Assembly: GCA_963628765.1 (NCBI GenBank)
Contig: CAVGFV010000034.1
Coordinates: forward strand, 1-5,972
Reading direction: 5' to 3'
DNA: 5,972 bases
Source of the DNA: Succinimonas sp963628765
GTDB lineage: Bacteria; Pseudomonadota; Gammaproteobacteria; Enterobacterales; Succinivibrionaceae
Under the pieces are notes generated by a model. The model saw nothing but the letters and a program-made list of their open reading frames with translations. It searched no databases and had not been told where the DNA came from. The position numbers were made by a program, and so were the translations under genes. The first letter of the stretch is position 1. Each line of letters starts with the position of its first letter. Positions 1-5,881 of the stretch are shown here, piece after piece.

Positions 1-4
1 AAAT

Positions 5-38
5 AAATTCGGTACCTCAGGAGAGAAATACCGAATTT
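5..38. repeat. 10-bp inverted repeat upstream of ruvC
   Basis: The arms AAATTCGGTA (5-14) and TACCGAATTT (29-38) are perfectly complementary and flank a 14-base loop. On the + strand the stem is followed by GAAGTGCG, with no T-run, so it is a poor intrinsic terminator for a + strand gene lying to the left. Read on the minus strand it is followed by TATTT-like sequence running off the window edge, so it could end a minus-strand transcript or act in both directions. It could also be an mRNA-stabilising 3' hairpin of an upstream gene. The role is inferred; only the repeat itself is seen. Confidence 0.45.
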
Positions 39-64
39 GAAGTGCGAAATGTAGGAAATAGAAA
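37..64 (+). promoter_or_regulatory. Weak candidate promoter for ruvC
   Basis: TTGAAG (37-42) and TAGAAA (59-64) sit 16 bases apart, each matching four of six sigma-70 consensus positions. Nothing better is visible between the inverted repeat at 5-38 and the ruvC start. ruvC may instead be transcribed from a gene left of the window; in E. coli it follows yebC. The rest of 65-130 is AT-rich with no other recognisable element. Confidence 0.2.
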
Positions 65-130
65 TTTTTTAGCATCTCTTAATTTTTTAGGAGTGGTTTG
101 TTATTTGCAATTAAATAATCGGTAGGTTTG

Positions 131-664
131 ATGGCTGTTATTTTAGGAATTGACCCAGGTTCTAGAATTACCGGATTTGGTGTTATTGAAAGCGTCGGTA
201 TGGAGTTAAAGTATCTAGGATCTGGATGCATTAGAACTAAAGGTGAAACATTATCTGCAAAACTTGGCCAAATTTTTGATGGCGTTACTGAAGTAATCCA
301 AGAATGGCATCCTGATTATATGGCGGTAGAAGAAGTCTTTCTTTCTAATAACGCCGAAAGTGCTCTTAAATTAGGTCAAGCACGAGGGACAGCAATTGTG
401 GCAGGAGTTAAGCAAGGTCTACCAATTTATGAATACACAGCAAGACAAATCAAAAAGTCTGTTGTTGGTTATGGTAATGCAGAAAAATTCCAAGTTCAGG
501 AAATGGTAATTAGGATATTGAAACTTAATGGCAAACCACAAGATGATGCTGCCGATGCTCTTGCTGGTGCTATTTGCCACGCGTCAACGGTTTCAACTCT
601 TATTGGACTTTCTATTGGAGGTCTATCCGGTACCCGTGGTAATGCCAGAGGTCGTGTATATTGA
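131..664 (+). CDS. ruvC: Crossover junction endodeoxyribonuclease RuvC
   Basis: RuvC is the dimeric, Mg2+-dependent resolvase that nicks Holliday junctions symmetrically, working in the cytoplasm with the RuvAB branch-migration motor in recombinational repair. The 177-residue product matches the E. coli protein (about 173 aa) over almost its whole length. The RNase H-like fold is visible: ILGIDPGS at the N-terminus carries the first acidic ligand (D8), AVEEVF carries E67, and QDDAADAL carries D139 and D142, so the whole catalytic set is present. SALKLGQARG and the AEKFQVQ segment are also family hallmarks. The start is taken as the ATG at 131, giving MAVILGIDPGS as in the family; a TTG directly before it (128) would add only one residue. 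The ribosome-binding site is weak (GGTAGG, 121-126, four bases upstream). The last 15-20 residues (GGLSGTRGNARGRVY) are less conserved. No ruvA or ruvB follows. Confidence 0.97.
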   Translation: MAVILGIDPGSRITGFGVIESVGMELKYLGSGCIRTKGETLSAKLGQIFDGVTEVIQEWHPDYMAVEEVFLSNNAESALKLGQARGTAIVAGVKQGLPIYEYTARQIKKSVVGYGNAEKFQVQEMVIRILKLNGKPQDDAADALAGAICHASTVSTLIGLSIGGLSGTRGNARGRVY

Positions 665-679
665 TTATTGCATAATCAA
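661..679. repeat. 8-bp inverted repeat over the ruvC stop codon
   Basis: TTGATTAT (661-668) and ATAATCAA (672-679) are perfect reverse complements around a 3-base centre. The left arm includes the ruvC TGA stop and the element overlaps the predicted rpsO -35 box (668-673). There is no T-run after it on either strand, so it is not a convincing terminator. It could be a protein-binding operator on the rpsO promoter or a small mRNA 3' hairpin protecting ruvC; neither can be decided from sequence. Confidence 0.4.
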
Positions 680-696
680 AAATACTCTGATAGAAT
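668..696 (+). promoter_or_regulatory. Promoter of rpsO, sigma-70 type with extended -10
   Basis: TTGCAT (668-673) lies 17 bases before TAGAAT (691-696), and the -10 box is preceded by TGA, giving an extended -10 (TGnTAGAAT). Predicted transcription start is around 702-704, leaving a leader of nearly 70 bases. The bases just after the -10 box (GCTCTCGC) are G+C-rich for this genome; such discriminators are typical of stringently controlled translation genes, so growth-rate or ppGpp control is plausible but inferred. The -35 box lies immediately after the ruvC stop, so ruvC readthrough also enters rpsO. Confidence 0.65.
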
Positions 697-710
697 GCTC
701 TCGCTTTTTA

Positions 711-780
711 CCCTAGCTGAGTTAGTGATCGGCTGTGGGCGCATTAAATGTAATTAAGAAGGAATTTATTATGTCACTAA
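711..780 (+). promoter_or_regulatory. S15 autoregulatory leader with predicted pseudoknot
   Basis: A hairpin forms from CCC-TAGCTGA (711-720) with TCGGCTG-T-GGG (729-739), with T736 bulged. The U718-G731 wobble next to G719-C730 resembles the G-U/G-C motif that S15 recognises in 16S rRNA helix 22 and in E. coli rpsO mRNA. Seven bases of the 8-base loop (TTAGTGA, 722-728) are perfectly complementary to TCACTAA (774-780), directly after the ATG at 771. Together they make an H-type pseudoknot enclosing the ribosome-binding site (AAGGA, 759-763) and the start codon. In E. coli S15 stabilises such a pseudoknot and traps the ribosome at initiation. From memory the E. coli pairing is loop UUAGAGA with UCUCUAA, so the one differing base pair appears to have changed on both sides; this should be verified. 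The structure is seen; S15 binding is inferred. Confidence 0.75.
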
Positions 781-1040
781 GTACTGAAGAAAAGGCAAAG
801 ATTGTTGCTGAATACGCTCGTTCAAAAGATGATACTGGCTCACCAGAAGTTCAGATTGCTCTTTTAACTACTCAGATTAATCACCTCCAGGGGCACTTCG
901 CTATTCACAAGAAGGATTTCCATGGTCGTCGTGGTATGCTCCGCATGGTTTCTGAACGTCGTAACCTCCTTGCTTATCTTAAGCGTAAGGATGAAAACCG
1001 TTATAAGGAACTCGTTGCTAAGCTTCAGCTCCGCGGTTAA
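771..1040 (+). CDS. rpsO: 30S ribosomal protein S15
   Basis: S15 is a primary binder of the 16S rRNA central domain, needed early in assembly of the small-subunit platform, and it also contacts the large subunit through bridge B4. The product is 89 residues, exactly the E. coli length, starting MSLSTE as in E. coli. The four-helix pattern and hallmark stretches are all present: DTGSPEVQIALLT (21-33), INHLQGHF (36-43), RRGMLRMVSERR (53-64) and YLKRKD (69-74). H42 and D49, which help read the G-U/G-C rRNA motif, are kept, but the neighbouring serine of E. coli (position 52) is glycine here. The start at 771 is supported by AAGGA (759-763) seven bases upstream; an in-frame upstream ATG at 735 would add 12 residues absent from the family and lies in the leader hairpin. 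The gene has its own promoter and leader and is followed by a terminator before pnp. Confidence 0.98.
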   Translation: MSLSTEEKAKIVAEYARSKDDTGSPEVQIALLTTQINHLQGHFAIHKKDFHGRRGMLRMVSERRNLLAYLKRKDENRYKELVAKLQLRG

Positions 1041-1067
1041 TTTTTAAATTTTTTTTAAGATGTGCAC

Positions 1068-1095
1068 AAAGGGAGTCTTCGGACTCCCTTTTCTG
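1068..1095 (+). terminator. Intrinsic terminator after rpsO
   Basis: AAAGGGAGTC (1068-1077) and GACTCCCTTT (1082-1091) form a perfect 10-bp stem closed by the very stable C(TTCG)G tetraloop, followed by TCTGTTG, a modest U-rich tail. Its place corresponds to the E. coli terminator between rpsO and pnp. The short, interrupted tail suggests termination may be partial, so that some transcripts run on into pnp. Confidence 0.85.
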
Positions 1096-1124
1096 TTGCT
1101 TGCAAATCACGTTAACCTTATACT
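1096..1124 (+). promoter_or_regulatory. Promoter of pnp
   Basis: TTGCTT (1096-1101) and TATACT (1119-1124) are separated by 17 bases, with the -35 box starting directly after the rpsO terminator tail. Transcription would start near 1131, giving a leader of roughly 37 bases before the GTG at 1168. This is the counterpart of the internal pnp promoter of E. coli. TTGC-N4-GCAA (1126-1137) overlaps the predicted start site, but too weakly to call an operator. Confidence 0.6.
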
Positions 1125-1167
1125 ATTGCACGCGCAAAATACGTTATAAAATTTAAAGGTAATTAGA

Positions 1168-3489
1168 GTGAAACCTATTGTAAAAACATTTAAATATGGT
1201 CGTCACACCATTACTCTCGAAACAGGAGCAATGGGCAGACAGGCTGATGCTGCAGTAATGGCAAGCATGGATGATACATCTGTATTTGTAACAGTTGTTG
1301 GTGTAAAAGATGCTGTTAAAGATGATCAGGATTTTTTCCCACTTACAGTTGATTATCAAGAACGTACATATGCTGCTGGCCGTATTCCTGGCGGTTATTT
1401 TAAGCGTGAAGGCCGTCCTTCTGAAGGGGAAACTCTGATTGCACGTCTTATTGATAGACCAATTCGTCCTCTATTCCCAGAAGGTTTTACAAATGAAGTT
1501 CAGGTTATTGTAACCGTAGTATCTGCAAATCCAGAAATTCCTACTGATATCATTTCTCTTATTGGTACAGGTGCAGCTCTTCAAATTTCAGGTATCCCAT
1601 TTAATGGACCTGTTGGTGCTGCAAGAGTTGGTTATATCAACGGCCAGTATGTTTTAAACCCACTTAAGTCTGAAATGGCTGACAGCCAGCTTGACCTCGT
1701 TGTAGCAGGCACTAAACCAGCAGTACTTATGGTTGAATCAGAAGCGAAGATCCTACCAGAAGATACCATGCTCGGTGCTGTAATGTATGGCCATGAACAG
1801 ATGCAAACTGTAATTGATAATATCGTTGAGTTTGCAAAAGAAGTTAATAAACCTGCTTGGGATTGGAAAGCACCTGAAGTTGATGTTGACCTTAAGAATC
1901 GTATTCATGAATTAGCTTCAGAAAAACTTGGCGAAGCTTATCGCATTACAGATAAACTTCAGCGTCAGAATCGTGTAGCAGAAATAAAGAGCGAAGTTTT
2001 AGAAGTTCTTGCACAAGAAGCTGCTGAAAAGGGAACTGAAGTAAACGAAGTAAGAGTTGGTCAGTACTTCCATAATCTTGAAAAGAGTATTGTAAGAGAA
2101 CGTGTTCTCAATGGTGAACCACGTATCGATGGTCGTAACACAAAGATGGTACGTCCTCTTACTGTTGGTACAGGTCTATTACCACGTGTTCATGGTTCAG
2201 CTCTATTTACCCGTGGCGAAACACAGGCTATGGTAACTTGTACTCTTGCAAGTGAACGTGATGCTCAGGTTATCGATGAACTTTGTGGTGAAAGAACTGA
2301 TAGATTCCTTCTTCATTACAACTTTCCACCATATTGCGTAGGTGAAACTGGTAGAATCGGATCTCCAAAGCGTCGCGAAATCGGCCATGGACGTCTTGCT
2401 AAGAGGGCGTTAACAGCAGTTCTTCCAGATCTCGAAAGTTTCCCATATACAATTCGTGTTGTATCAGAAATTACTGAATCAAATGGTTCAAGTTCAATGG
2501 CATCTGTTTGCGGTGGTTCTCTTGCTCTATTTGATGCTGGTGTTCCTTGTAAAGCTGCTGTAGCAGGTATTGCTATGGGCTTAGTTAAGGAAGGAGATAA
2601 GTTCCAGGTTCTTACTGATATTCTCGGTGATGAAGACCACCTTGGTGATATGGACTTCAAGGTTGCTGGTACCACTGATGGTGTTACAGCACTTCAAATG
2701 GATATCAAGATTGAAGGTATAACCAATGAAATCATGCAGATTGCTCTTAAGCAGGCTCATGAAGCAAGAATGCATGTTCTTTCAGTGATGAATAGTGCTA
2801 TTCCAGCACCGCGCGCTGATATTTCAGAATTTGCTCCAAGAATCCAAACTATTACTATCAATCCAGATAAGATTAAGGATGTTATTGGTAAGGGTGGTTC
2901 TGTAATTCGTGCTCTTACTGAAGCAACAGGAACTGAAATTAATATTACAGATGATGGTGTGGTTAAGATTGCAGCTTCTGATGGTCATAAGGCTGCCGAA
3001 GTAATTCGTCGTATCCATGAAATCACTGCTGATGTTGAAATTGGCGCTGTTTACCACGGTAAAGTTACAAAGATTGCTGATTTTGGCGCTTTCGTAAACA
3101 TTCTTCCTAACAAGGATGGTCTTGTTCATATTTCTCAGATTGCTTGGGAACGTATTGAAAATGTTGCTGATTACCTTGAAGTTGGTCAAGAAGTAGACGT
3201 AAAGGTATTAGCTCTTGATCGCCAAGGTCGTATCAAGCTTTCAATAAAAGAACTTCTTCCTAAGCCTGAATTACCTGAAGAAGCTACTGCTACCGAAGGT
3301 CAGGAATCAACAGAAGCAAGTGAAGTTGCTCCAGAAGAAACTCCTGTAGAAAATACCAACACTGAAGTTGTACAAGAAACTTCTGTAGAGGAAGCTCAGC
3401 CTGCTCAAGAAGAGCCTCTCGCTGAAAGCACTGAAGAAACAGCTTCACAAGATGTTCCAGAGGAAGATCCTGAAAGCAAAAATAATTAA
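1168..3489 (+). CDS. pnp: Polyribonucleotide nucleotidyltransferase (PNPase)
   Basis: PNPase is the trimeric, phosphate-dependent 3'-5' exoribonuclease that releases nucleoside diphosphates and can also add 3' tails; in enterobacteria it joins the RNase E degradosome. The 773-residue product shows the full order: first RNase PH domain (about 10-145), helical linker (about 240-325), catalytic RNase PH domain (about 325-550), KH domain (about 560-618, GKGG at 574-577) and S1 domain (about 624-694). Key residues visible are SNGSSSM (438-444, phosphate site) and GDEDHLGDMD, where D490 and D496 match the E. coli metal ligands D486 and D492. The start is GTG at 1168 with AAAGGT (1155-1160) seven bases upstream; it yields MKPIVKTFKYG, in register with E. 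coli. The protein is about 60 residues longer than the 711-residue E. coli form because of an acidic tail (701-773: 22 E, 2 D, one K). No long RNase III-type hairpin is seen in the short leader. Confidence 0.98.
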   Translation: MKPIVKTFKYGRHTITLETGAMGRQADAAVMASMDDTSVFVTVVGVKDAVKDDQDFFPLTVDYQERTYAAGRIPGGYFKREGRPSEGETLIARLIDRPIRPLFPEGFTNEVQVIVTVVSANPEIPTDIISLIGTGAALQISGIPFNGPVGAARVGYINGQYVLNPLKSEMADSQLDLVVAGTKPAVLMVESEAKILPEDTMLGAVMYGHEQMQTVIDNIVEFAKEVNKPAWDWKAPEVDVDLKNRIHELASEKLGEAYRITDKLQRQNRVAEIKSEVLEVLAQEAAEKGTEVNEVRVGQYFHNLEKSIVRERVLNGEPRIDGRNTKMVRPLTVGTGLLPRVHGSALFTRGETQAMVTCTLASERDAQVIDELCGERTDRFLLHYNFPPYCVGETGRIGSPKRREIGHGRLAKRALTAVLPDLESFPYTIRVVSEITESNGSSSMASVCGGSLALFDAGVPCKAAVAGIAMGLVKEGDKFQVLTDILGDEDHLGDMDFKVAGTTDGVTALQMDIKIEGITNEIMQIALKQAHEARMHVLSVMNSAIPAPRADISEFAPRIQTITINPDKIKDVIGKGGSVIRALTEATGTEINITDDGVVKIAASDGHKAAEVIRRIHEITADVEIGAVYHGKVTKIADFGAFVNILPNKDGLVHISQIAWERIENVADYLEVGQEVDVKVLALDRQGRIKLSIKELLPKPELPEEATATEGQESTEASEVAPEETPVENTNTEVVQETSVEEAQPAQEEPLAESTEETASQDVPEEDPESKNN

Positions 3490-3552
3490 TTTTCATCACA
3501 TTATATAAGCTTTTAAAAAGTTTTTAAGATGTTGAAAATATAGTTATCTTTT

Positions 3553-3590
3553 AAAAGAAGGAGAGAAATAAACACTCTCCTTTTTTATTT
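3553..3590 (+). terminator. Intrinsic terminator after pnp
   Basis: AAGGAGAG (3558-3565) pairs with CTCTCCTT (3575-3582) around a 9-base loop; the stem can be extended outward by G-U and A-U pairs (AAAAG side against TTTT). It is followed by a strong T-rich tail, TTTTATTT (3583-3590). The hairpin lies about 70 bases after the pnp stop and should end the rpsO-pnp transcript. A 12-base palindrome TCTTTTAAAAGA (3547-3558) overlaps its left edge. Confidence 0.85.
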
Positions 3591-3671
3591 CGTGTGATTG
3601 TGAACCTTCCTTCTAATATTCTTGTCTAACAATCGTTTTTAAATTATGAGTAAAAAATAGTCAAAATAACA

Positions 3672-3677
3672 TATAAT
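3672..3677 (+). promoter_or_regulatory. Candidate -10 box for the membrane transferase gene
   Basis: A perfect TATAAT (3672-3677) stands 57 bases before the ATG at 3734, predicting a start near 3684 and a leader of about 50 bases. No good -35 box is found 16-18 bases upstream, so expression may be weak or need an activator. In this AT-rich gap a chance TATAAT is quite possible. The remainder of 3591-3733 holds no other recognisable element. Confidence 0.4.
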
Positions 3678-3733
3678 AACCTTAGAAATTCATAAAAGCG
3701 AATGGCAAAAACATTTATAAAAATGAGATAAAA

Positions 3734-5797
3734 ATGAAAAGCTTTTTTAATTCAGTGCATAATTATTTGCATATTTTTACCGTAAGTATTTTATTACTTA
3801 TTATTTTTGCAGTTTCAAGAGGCTTTTTTGCTTTTATATATCAAGATGATTTTGGTGTTGGCGACTTACAGACTCTTTTTATAAATGGTTTAAGATGTGA
3901 CGTTTCTTTCTTGGGATACGCAATGGCACTTCCTGTGCTTTTGGTTTTTCTTGCGAACCTAATGCCGAATGACAGCTCTTATGAAAGATTTTTTATTAAA
4001 ACAGAGCGTATTTACCTTTTTATAGTATGCGTAATAGTCATATTCATGGAACTGTGCACTTATCCTTTTATGGATGAATATGGACAAAGACCTAATCGCT
4101 TATTTTTTGAATATCTAAAATACCCTAAAGAGGTATATGGCCTTTTAATAAAAGGTCATTTGACAGCTGTTTTATATACAGTAATTGGCCTTTTGATAGG
4201 AAGTTATGTTTTTTGGAAGCTTTTAACACGCTTAGTTCTTGCTAGAAAAAATACAGGCTACATAGCAGCTGTAATATCTTTTGTGATATTTGGAGCATTA
4301 GCTTTTATTGCCGGAAGATCGACATTACAACATCGTCCTTTAAATTTAGCCATGGTGTACTTTTCAAGTAACGCAAGAGTTAATGCCATGATAGGAAATT
4401 CCACTTATTCATTATTTGATGCATTAAAGTCCTGGACTAAAGAAAAAGATAACGATATCTATCCAAGTCAAGCTCCTAAAGATACCTTGAGACTAATACG
4501 TGAAGATACTGACTTTGATTTTAGTAAGGCTGACGACATACATCCAACGTTAAATACTTTTTCAGCAAGCTGGAAAGGTGAGCAAAAAAATATTGTAGTT
4601 ATTCTTCAAGAAAGCCTGGGAGCACAATATGTGAGTTCTTTAGGAGGACTTTCTCTTACACCTCATATAGATGGTCTATACGAAGATGGAATAGCCTTTA
4701 CTAATATGTATGCGACAGGGGTAAGATCAATTCGTGGTATTGAAGCAGTTACTACAGGATTTACTCCTACAAGAAATACAGCCGTTGTAAAACGCGATCT
4801 TAGCCAAAGAGGATTTATAAACCTTGCATCAATATTAAATCCTTTGGGCTATGAAACTCTATTTGTATATGGTGGAGAATCTCATTTTGATAATATGAAA
4901 TCCTTCTTTTTAGGTAATGGTTATAGCAAAGTTATTGATCAAAAAGATTATAAAAATCCAGAATTTAGTGGCACTTGGGGTGTCTCAGACGAAGATTTAT
5001 ATAAGAAAGCTTTAGAGACATTTGATACCCTATACGAGCAGAAAAAGAAGTTTTATGCGTTGGTTTTTTCATCATCAAACCATGATCCTTTTGAAATTCC
5101 AGATCGTAAATTAAATTGGAATGATAAGCATAAACTCAATACTAGAAGGAATGCTATACAGTATGCGGATTATGCAGTAGGAAGATTGATTAAGGAATTA
5201 CGTAATAAGCCATATTATGATAATACAGTGTTTATCTTAATTGCTGATCATGATATGAGAGCTCGCGGGAAGTTTTTAGTACCAGTTAAGAATTTCCATA
5301 TTCCGGCAGTGATTTTTGGTGGTGGTATTGAGCCGAAAACTATTGATCATGTCGTAAGCCAAATTGATGTTCCAAAAACACTTCTTTCTATGGCTGGCAT
5401 TAGTGCTGATGTGCCTATGTTAGGTTACGATTTATCAAACTTGAGCCCAGATTTCAAAGGGCGAGCTCTTATGCAATATTATGATAATTTTGCCTACATG
5501 AACGATGATGGAGAAATAATATTCTTACTTCCAAATGAAAAGGTCTATACCGGACAATACAATTTTGATAGCCATAGAATATTCTACGGCAATAGTGTTC
5601 CTAATAGATTTAAAAATACAGCCTTAGCTTATGCTCTCATTGGCGGGCTTTCATATAAGAATGGTTATTACTCGAATATGGAAATGCGTGATCGCGAAGA
5701 TCTTGACTTAGGTCTTCACGAAAAAGCATCTTCTGAGTATGAAAAACTAGTGTCAGGCTTTTATCAAAAGAAACCTAGTAAAAAAGAATTTAAGTAA
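3734..5797 (+). CDS. LtaS/OpgB-type sulfatase-fold membrane transferase
   Basis: The 687-residue protein joins five predicted N-terminal membrane helices (about 13-36, 54-75, 92-111, 143-165, 176-194) to a large sulfatase/alkaline-phosphatase-fold domain (about 284-570), which should face the periplasm. This is the plan of lipoteichoic acid synthase LtaS and E. coli OpgB, which move phosphoglycerol from phosphatidylglycerol; related enzymes transfer phosphoethanolamine. Candidate metal and active-site residues by pattern are E293 (ILQES), S332 or T328 in ATGVRSIRG (nucleophile region), D386/H384 (GESHFDN), H450 (SSSNHDPF) and D505-H506 (IADHD). As the organism appears Gram-negative, periplasmic glucan, lipopolysaccharide or another envelope glycan is a likelier acceptor than lipoteichoic acid; the true donor and acceptor are unknown. 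Start: ATG at 3734 gives a normal N-terminus directly before helix 1; the ribosome-binding site is weak (GAG, 3725-3727). The gene is flanked by terminators and appears monocistronic. Confidence 0.85.
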   Translation: MKSFFNSVHNYLHIFTVSILLLIIFAVSRGFFAFIYQDDFGVGDLQTLFINGLRCDVSFLGYAMALPVLLVFLANLMPNDSSYERFFIKTERIYLFIVCVIVIFMELCTYPFMDEYGQRPNRLFFEYLKYPKEVYGLLIKGHLTAVLYTVIGLLIGSYVFWKLLTRLVLARKNTGYIAAVISFVIFGALAFIAGRSTLQHRPLNLAMVYFSSNARVNAMIGNSTYSLFDALKSWTKEKDNDIYPSQAPKDTLRLIREDTDFDFSKADDIHPTLNTFSASWKGEQKNIVVILQESLGAQYVSSLGGLSLTPHIDGLYEDGIAFTNMYATGVRSIRGIEAVTTGFTPTRNTAVVKRDLSQRGFINLASILNPLGYETLFVYGGESHFDNMKSFFLGNGYSKVIDQKDYKNPEFSGTWGVSDEDLYKKALETFDTLYEQKKKFYALVFSSSNHDPFEIPDRKLNWNDKHKLNTRRNAIQYADYAVGRLIKELRNKPYYDNTVFILIADHDMRARGKFLVPVKNFHIPAVIFGGGIEPKTIDHVVSQIDVPKTLLSMAGISADVPMLGYDLSNLSPDFKGRALMQYYDNFAYMNDDGEIIFLLPNEKVYTGQYNFDSHRIFYGNSVPNRFKNTALAYALIGGLSYKNGYYSNMEMRDREDLDLGLHEKASSEYEKLVSGFYQKKPSKKEFK

Positions 5798-5809
5798 TAC
5801 CAAATTTCG

Positions 5810-5845
5810 TTAGTGATGAGATTAAGAAATCTTCTACATTACTAA
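5810..5845 (+). promoter_or_regulatory. Alternative hairpin competing with the 3' terminator-like stem
   Basis: TTAGTGATG (5810-5818) pairs with CATTACTAA (5837-5845) through one G-U, and AGATT (5819-5823) continues the stem with AATCT (5828-5832), leaving a 4-base loop and a TCTA bulge. It uses the same bases (5829-5844) as the left arm of the downstream hairpin at 5829-5870, so only one of the two can form at a time. This is the geometry of an attenuator, though it could also be a by-product of a duplicated TAGTGATG (5811-5818 and 5855-5862). Confidence 0.35.
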
Positions 5846-5880
5846 AAGTTTACCTAGTGATGTAGAAGATATTATTTATA
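5829..5880 (+). terminator. Long hairpin after the transferase gene, probable terminator
   Basis: ATCTTCTACATTACTA (5829-5844) pairs with TAGTGATGTAGAAGAT (5855-5870) over 16 positions with a single wobble and a 10-base loop. The tail ATTATTTATA (5871-5880) is AT-rich but not a clean T-run, so termination is likely but may be weak; the hairpin may also protect the mRNA 3' end. It starts 32 bases after the stop codon at 5795-5797. Confidence 0.6.
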
Positions 5881-5881
5881 T

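Noticed and set aside
93..125. Tiny GTG-started frame of 10 codons before ruvC as a leader peptide
   Set aside because: The TAGGAG motif overlaps the start codon instead of preceding it by the needed distance, and no attenuator hairpin follows.
528..716. Plus-strand 62-codon frame overlapping the end of ruvC
   Set aside because: Out of frame with ruvC; hydrophobic low-complexity product, no ribosome-binding site, and it runs across the rpsO promoter.
735..770. Longer rpsO start at the ATG at 735
   Set aside because: It would add 12 residues not found in S15, lacks a ribosome-binding site and would place codons inside the conserved regulatory hairpin.
1061..1068. TGTGCACA palindrome after rpsO
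   Set aside because: Eight-base palindromes are expected by chance and it overlaps the base of the terminator stem.
1126..1137. TTGCACGCGCAA near the pnp start as an operator
   Set aside because: Only four bases on each side are symmetrical and the spacing matches no site I can name.
1153..3499. Several minus-strand open frames of 60-120 codons opposite pnp
   Set aside because: They lie wholly opposite a highly conserved coding gene, lack ribosome-binding sites and family-like sequence, and are explained by codon bias of pnp.
3510..3558. Repeated CTTTTAAAAG-like palindromes after pnp
   Set aside because: A/T-only symmetry is common in an AT-rich spacer; the second simply overlaps the terminator's left edge.
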